In this document: piece by piece, positions 59,246 through 64,000 of the stretch
Numbering within the stretch: the stretch's first letter is position 1
Layout: every line of letters starts with the position of its first letter
NCBI GenBank assembly: GCA_031772625.1
Contig: CM062812.1
Coordinates: forward strand, 727,792,300 to 727,856,299
Reading direction: 5' to 3'
Length of the DNA: 64,000 bases
Origin: Pinus tabuliformis
Lineage: Eukaryota > Streptophyta > Pinopsida > Pinales > Pinaceae
Notes under the pieces: model-generated
Databases searched by the model: none
The model's input: only the letters and a program-made list of their open reading frames with translations
Told to the model about the DNA's origin: nothing
Made by a program: the position numbers and the translations under genes

Positions 59246-59860
59246 TAAATATTTCTTTACAGGACTATCTATAAAATTAATACATTTAGAACTATCTGTT
59301 TGAGAGAAATTTTCTACTTGAGATAAAAAAGAATGTTCTAAGTAAGGTGAAGTATGAGCATTAAAATTTCCTAGGAAATAATCTACTGAGTAGTTGCCAA
59401 TGATGTTAGAACTATATGTTATTGGTTCATTTTCTCCCTCAAGTCCTGTTACTATGTATTTCTGATGTCTTTCCCGCTCAACTTTTATCTGATTTGGTTT
59501 ACCATTGTAAGGGAGCCACATGTGCGACCAGTCAATTGCAAAGTATCCATGAAGTTTTTTTGACCAATCTCTGCAGAGAATTAAGCCATAAAATTCCGGA
59601 ATATCAGCAACTAAAATGTTGATAACTTGACATACCTTTGGGTTGGATGACAACCTTATGGTGACCTGATTTAATTTGCCAATCACTTAAACTTGCGATC
59701 AATCTAATTGAACTATGTGTACAACTAATTTTTGTGGTTGAACGTTCAATTTTGCACATAATGACTTTGGTAAAGTAATCAATGAAGCTCCAGAATCCAC
59801 TAAGCAATTATGAAAATTTTTATTGAAAATTTCATAAGTAAGAAGAAATGGGGGAGTATG
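59246..59860 (-). pseudogene. Protease of the large element
   Basis: Active site NCLVDSGASLITLPKSLCAK near 59800 at the end of the 59699-60544 frame, then, after a frame break, VADIPEFYGLILCRDWSKKL (about 59580-59640), the protease C-terminal strand where other elements have LGRDW. D-S-G is intact. A segment of about 100 residues (59245-59480) of unknown role separates it from the RNase H. Confidence 0.8.
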
Positions 59861-61774
59861 AGATCTCGATCTACCTCCAATTAAGGCAATATCGTTTGGA
59901 TCAACTTTATTAATCGCATTAGATGGAGGTCTTCCCATGTCATGGGAAGCTTGAGAGGTTACAGTAGCGGGCAAAGGTGCAGCTGGTACAACATGTAATT
60001 CTTTCAAAAGTACCTTTTGCTGGTGTTTTAACTTGCTCAATTCGTAAAAAGTGATATTGGCCCTAGTATTTTTCTTGTCTTCTATGATATTATACTCCAT
60101 TTCATCTGAAATGATCAACGTTTTAGATGGAGTTGATGGGTCTGTTTGGACTGGGCTGGTTTGAGTCACTTTAGGTGTCGTTTTCTTGGCTACCACTTTA
60201 TCCTTAGTCATTGAGCTTGCGCTCTTTGGCTTAGGTGTAGGTTGAGGAGGATCAAGTTGACTTTTGCTGCGAGTACTAACTGGGAATTCCTCTTGATCCT
60301 CTTCATCTGGGAGGATGAAATCCCACATACCTTGTAACTCTACAACTTCTTCTTCATCGGTATGTTCTTCAGTAGCGATTTCCTCTTCTTCTTCTTCAAA
60401 TTCAGCACTTGTAATAGCATTAGGGGGTTTGGAATCAGTTGAAGGGTTCCTTTTAAAAGGTCTGGATGGCTTTTTAGAAGTTTCTTCCACTTGTTTCTTA
60501 ATGTCGACCATCTTGTTAGACATCGTCTTCAAAACTTTTTGCAATCCTTCTAAATCGAATGGATCTTTCGATTGTTTTTTCTTGGGATCTTCCTTAAAAA
60601 AAACCTTCTTGGATTTTCGTTCTTCTATTGTGTTTTACTTTTCTAAGGCCATAATATGTTTCTTTACTACTATTGCTTCTTTCACATTTTAAACTAAAGT
60701 TGTTTTGTTGGCCCTATCAACAAATATTGCTATGTTTGATAGTAAAGCTGTAATAAACCATTCACTTTTCACTTCTTCACTAGGCTGGGAAGCAACAGGA
60801 ATTTTATTTAAGATTTTATTGAAACGTAAATTGAAATATTTGATAGGTTCTTTTGACTTGGCCCTAAGGTTAGATAGGTAATTGATCAATGTTGTCGTAG
60901 ACCTATCATCACCAAACTTAGTCAAGAATTGTTCTTGGAAAATCTCCCAACTAGTAATAGATCTAGACAGTAATGAGAAATACCATGATCCGGCTGTTCC
61001 TTGCAGAGTATAAGGAGAAATTCAAACAATAGCGTCTTCATTGGTAACTCCATTAAGATTTATGGATAACATAAAGTTATTTATATGCTCTTCTGCTAGC
61101 ATGCCTGCCTCAGAATTAAACTTAGACATCCATTTTTTAGGATGGGCCGGTAACTGAATCAAGGGCACAGGCATTAAGACTGCCCCTGGGTTATTCCATG
61201 GAGATTGGGCCATCGCTAAACTATTAATAGAGGGAAGTACAGAATATGATCCCTGTGGTTGAGAAGATGAGGATATTACGATTCCAGATGATTGAGAAGG
61301 AGATGTGGAAGTGCCGGTGGACTGATGGACGATGATCTAAAGTGGAGGGGTGGATGGTTGACTTCGCGGTGAAGAGGTTGAGATGGATGATGATGATGAA
61401 AGAGTCTCGCTATCGGATTCTTTAGGAGATTTCCTTTCTCTCTTCCTTGTAGGTAGAGGTAACTCGGTTGGCTGAACACTAAACTTTTCACTCTTTAATC
61501 TGGTAAGAGGATGAGCAAGGTTATATTGCTAAGTCATGCTGCCTTGAGATTTATAAGATTTTTTAGGAGATATAGAAAATTGTTGAAGTTTGTGAATCAA
61601 AGATTCATCTTCAGGAGGTTCAATAGTAGATTTTTATGAAATGTCAGGGTTTGTAGCAGCGACTGTTGCTCCAACGGCTTCTGGCTCTGGATTTAAAGAT
61701 TCTAAATGCAATGGAGAAGTTGGGGGAGATGGTGAGGGAAATTTACTCTCAGAATGGTATTTAGATTTAGACAT
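59861..61774 (-). pseudogene. gag of the large element with acidic linker
   Basis: ATG 61774-61772 (MSKSKYHSESKFPS), 23 bp inside the primer site. An S/P-rich N-terminus leads to the capsid domain: PKKWMSKFNSEAGMLAEEHI (about 61110), TAGSWYFSLLSRSITSWEIF (about 60980), FGDDRSTTTLINYLSNLRAK (60920) and IKYFNLRFNKIL. A K-rich stretch follows, then a strongly acidic segment EFEEEEEEIATEEHTDEEEV (about 60390), and a T/P/S-rich linker to the protease. No CCHC knuckle was found. Stops at about 61635, 61335, 61020, 60690 and 60640. Confidence 0.8.
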
Positions 61775-61796
61775 GCTTTCCATTCACAGTTCGAGG

Positions 61797-61813
61797 CCCT
61801 CCTTCTAGCACCA
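61797..61813 (-). other. Primer binding site, unidentified tRNA
   Basis: The minus strand reads TGGTGCTAGAAGGAGGG, separated from the LTR end (CA at 61819-61818) by TATT. The plus strand shows TTCGAGG then CCCTC, TTCTAGC, A and CCA, that is, a T-loop, T-stem half, acceptor half and 3' end of a tRNA. I could not match the acceptor GCTAGAA to a plant tRNA from memory. Confidence 0.6.
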
Positions 61814-61817
61814 AATA

Positions 61818-64000
61818 TGTTGAAGCCCCGAAAATTGGCTCTACAACAAGGGGGATACTGACCCAGTCTGGACCTTGGTTAGTAGCTCCTTTTCCGTTTG
61901 GTATAGTGGGTTCGAACAGGGATATGGGACCAGTTTGCTAATTTATGTGTGTGTGTGTGTGTGAAGAATTGATATTTCCCTTCTAAAAGTTCCTAATTGA
62001 GATGCTTTAATTCTAAATCTAATCTAATAACATGTAAATGGTATTCTAATAAGTAGAAATATCTAAGTCTACACTAACCCGGGGTGTAATCCTTCTGTTA
62101 TGCGATCTAAAATGATTTCAGATAACAATTGGTAATAAAGATCATTCAACTGTTATGAGAAAAGAATTCAGTACAGATAAACCACTTTGTATAAAAAGTT
62201 AGACGAAACAGTTGTGAAAGGCAAATCACATAATAAGCTATTCATACATTAAGCATAAATAAATATCTATCATCGTACAAAAGTGCCAAATGATAACTCA
62301 AGCATTCACACATCAATATATAAACAACTGAACTTGAATATCACTTTTAACGCAAAGGCAGAAATAGTTAAGAGATAGAAGTACCATTTATAACTAGTCC
62401 TACTCATGAGCTTCAAGTGATAATGATTCATCTCTTCGTAACCCAACATCCACTAAGAGTATAGAAGTGCAACATGAATAGCAGATATTAAATACAAATA
62501 TCGATAAATCCTGTTCCATTCATTCATCAAAACCTCCTCAGAGGGTACAAAAGTGCATGTTCTGGGGATAAGTTTTTTGACAAATTTCAGGACCCTTCTC
62601 TAAATGCATGAGAAGGATTTAAATACTACTAACTAAATCTAAAAATAACTTATTACAAAAATGTAGGATGCGGTTTAAATGACCATCCTCACTTTGGGCA
62701 AAAATAAACAAAATTAAAACAAAAACTGAATCTAAAATTGAAATTACTAACTATTTCTGTATCTGCTCCTTGAAGTCGCACGTGTTCAACATCTGTTTGA
62801 GAAGAGTCAGCTGACTGATTTCTGATTTTAGCTATGCTGCGAAAATAGAATCGGCAAGAGCTGGCACCATCTTCTCGGCAGAATTGATGATACACTTGAG
62901 AGTCATCCACTGGTTTTTGGATTTAAGTTTTACTTCTTTTACCTCTAGTGTTCTTTTTTACAAATTTCTGGGCTTACAGGTGACTGAGCACTCAGAAGCT
63001 TTCCTTTTCAAGAAGTTTTGCCCAACGATGTGCAATTAGTGCTAATCGTGCATCGGAAACTACCTCCATTTTTTGATCCAGGCTTCCTTGGTGCGTTTTT
63101 CACCCTTTGCGCGTTTTCTTTTAGCGGATATAAAGCTCAAATTTTTGTGAAAATAATGATTCTGTAAGCTCTTGACCCTGAGTTTTAAATTGTCTATTTG
63201 TGATGTGAGCACTGTCCGGTACCTCTATGTATGGAAGAATTTTGGGCCTCGCCGCTATCCTGTGTAAGAATGAACAAGCCAGTTCTGTGATGGACGCCTC
63301 AGAAGAACTATGTGAGCCTGCAGTAGCCTCGACCTCCATTACTCTGGGATTCTCTTCCTCAAGTAGATTGTACATGCCTTCCCAGGTAGCGACACCAGCG
63401 TCTCTGTTTCAGACAGTATCTGTATACAAGGGTGCCATTTCCTTCTCTTCAGAGCTCGGGGCTTTGCCTTTCTTCCACATGGTATCCTGCGTACTACTTT
63501 GTATCGTTCTCTATTCTTCGTAATAACGATTTACAAGTGAAGTGAGAATAATGATAAGAAAAGGTGACAGGAAAGTATTAAATGCTGCAAACATATAAAA
63601 TATACCACCTTATGTGAAATGAATTTTCGATAAGCACGAAACCATATTCCATTAATAACTAGAAACTAACTCATTAATTAGCATTAAAGCGCATAACCAA
63701 GTGTCACTTTAAGGAAACTACTTATTTTTGAACAACGAGCCCAAAAGATATGCGATGAAGAGATTTTTTGATTTGCTTTGCAATATCGCAGATCACAACA
63801 TCGCAAAATCGCCACATCACTTGCTTGCTATATCGCAAATTCATAATATCGCATTATCACATTGCCGCTCAATCGCAAAATCAGAATATCGCAATATTTC
63901 ATTATCGCATAATCGCAATGTCGCAATATCACATAATCGCGTGGCATATGAAAATTTTCGTTAATCTACTTCCTATGAAATGCAATTTGTGATATGCGCC
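61818..64000 (-). repeat. 5' LTR of the large element, reaching or nearly reaching the window edge
   Basis: Homologous to 52206-54355. Contains the GT microsatellite at about 61945-61960 and the ATCGCA cluster at 63770-63945. The last 33 bp of the window no longer match the other LTR, so either the LTR ends at about 63967 or the copies have diverged. Confidence 0.8.

Larger units (their letters stand above)
52206..64000 (-). mobile_element. Large Ty3/gypsy element with two RNase H domains (Tat/OTA-like)
   Basis: The 3' LTR begins (plus) at 52206 and the 5' LTR at 61818, both TGTTGAAGCCCCGAAAAT. They match over at least 2.1 kb (to about 54355 and 63967). The internal region on the minus strand runs: primer site, gag, protease, RNase H, RT, RNase H, integrase. 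The acidic-linker gag and extra archaeal-type RNase H point to the OTA/Tat clade. Stops occur in every module. The LTRs differ at roughly 5-7% of positions by eye, so the insertion is old. Confidence 0.85.

Noticed and set aside
52206..64000. Integrated pararetrovirus instead of a retrotransposon
   Set aside because: Long paired LTRs, a tRNA primer site at the LTR edge, and integrase with D,D,E residues fit Ty3/gypsy. No movement-protein or coat-type domains were seen.

Overview
This window looks like intergenic DNA from a very large, transposon-filled land-plant genome. A gymnosperm is my best guess, but that is an inference: the retroelement families, a plant-type NSE4 pseudogene, telo-box/TATA promoter motifs and GT-AG introns show a plant but do not fix the species. 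I see no intact single-copy host gene. Nearly every recognisable coding stretch has stop codons or frameshifts, so most gene entries are pseudogenes.

Layout. 1-3.5 kb: minus-strand end of an Ogre/Tat-like Ty3/gypsy element (protease, tRNA-Arg-type primer site, LTR with a TATA box). 4.0-8.8 kb: a decayed minus-strand chromovirus-like Ty3/gypsy element (gag, protease, RT, RNase H, integrase, iMet primer site). 9.4 kb: an isolated plant-type promoter with no recognised gene. 10.9-11.8 kb: CACTA-like terminal and 150-bp repeats, followed by a bacterial-type tRNA-Val(UAC)-like cloverleaf. 17.0-18.2 kb: an intronless NSE4 (SMC5/6 complex kleisin) pseudogene, with a second fragment at 20.3 kb. 20.4-27.9 kb: AT-rich DNA with several small tandem duplications, a possible solo LTR and an orphan promoter.

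27.998-48.573 kb is the most interesting part. It holds two divergently transcribed, intron-containing, decayed genes. Gene A (minus) encodes a ParB/sulfiredoxin-like domain followed by a beta-class (N4/N6-type) DNA methyltransferase. Gene B (plus) encodes about twenty acidic 29-residue repeats followed by a DUF7869-like domain. Their starts lie about 480 bp apart, around a GC-rich palindrome, an E2F-like palindrome and a TATA box. An L1 LINE (29.02-36.78 kb, 10-bp target duplication) splits gene A exactly inside the methyltransferase. An internally deleted Ty3/gypsy element (43.33-47.77 kb) splits gene B. Without these guests the unit would be about 8.4 kb. I infer that it is a mobile element or domesticated pair not matching any DNA transposon class I can name, but I found no terminal repeats.

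48.6-52.2 kb: non-coding, with a degenerate array of about 215 bp period. 52.206-64.000 kb: a large minus-strand Ty3/gypsy element with LTRs of at least 2.1 kb. Its polyprotein has an extra RNase H domain between protease and reverse transcriptase, besides the usual RNase H after the RT. The right LTR runs to, or close to, the window end.
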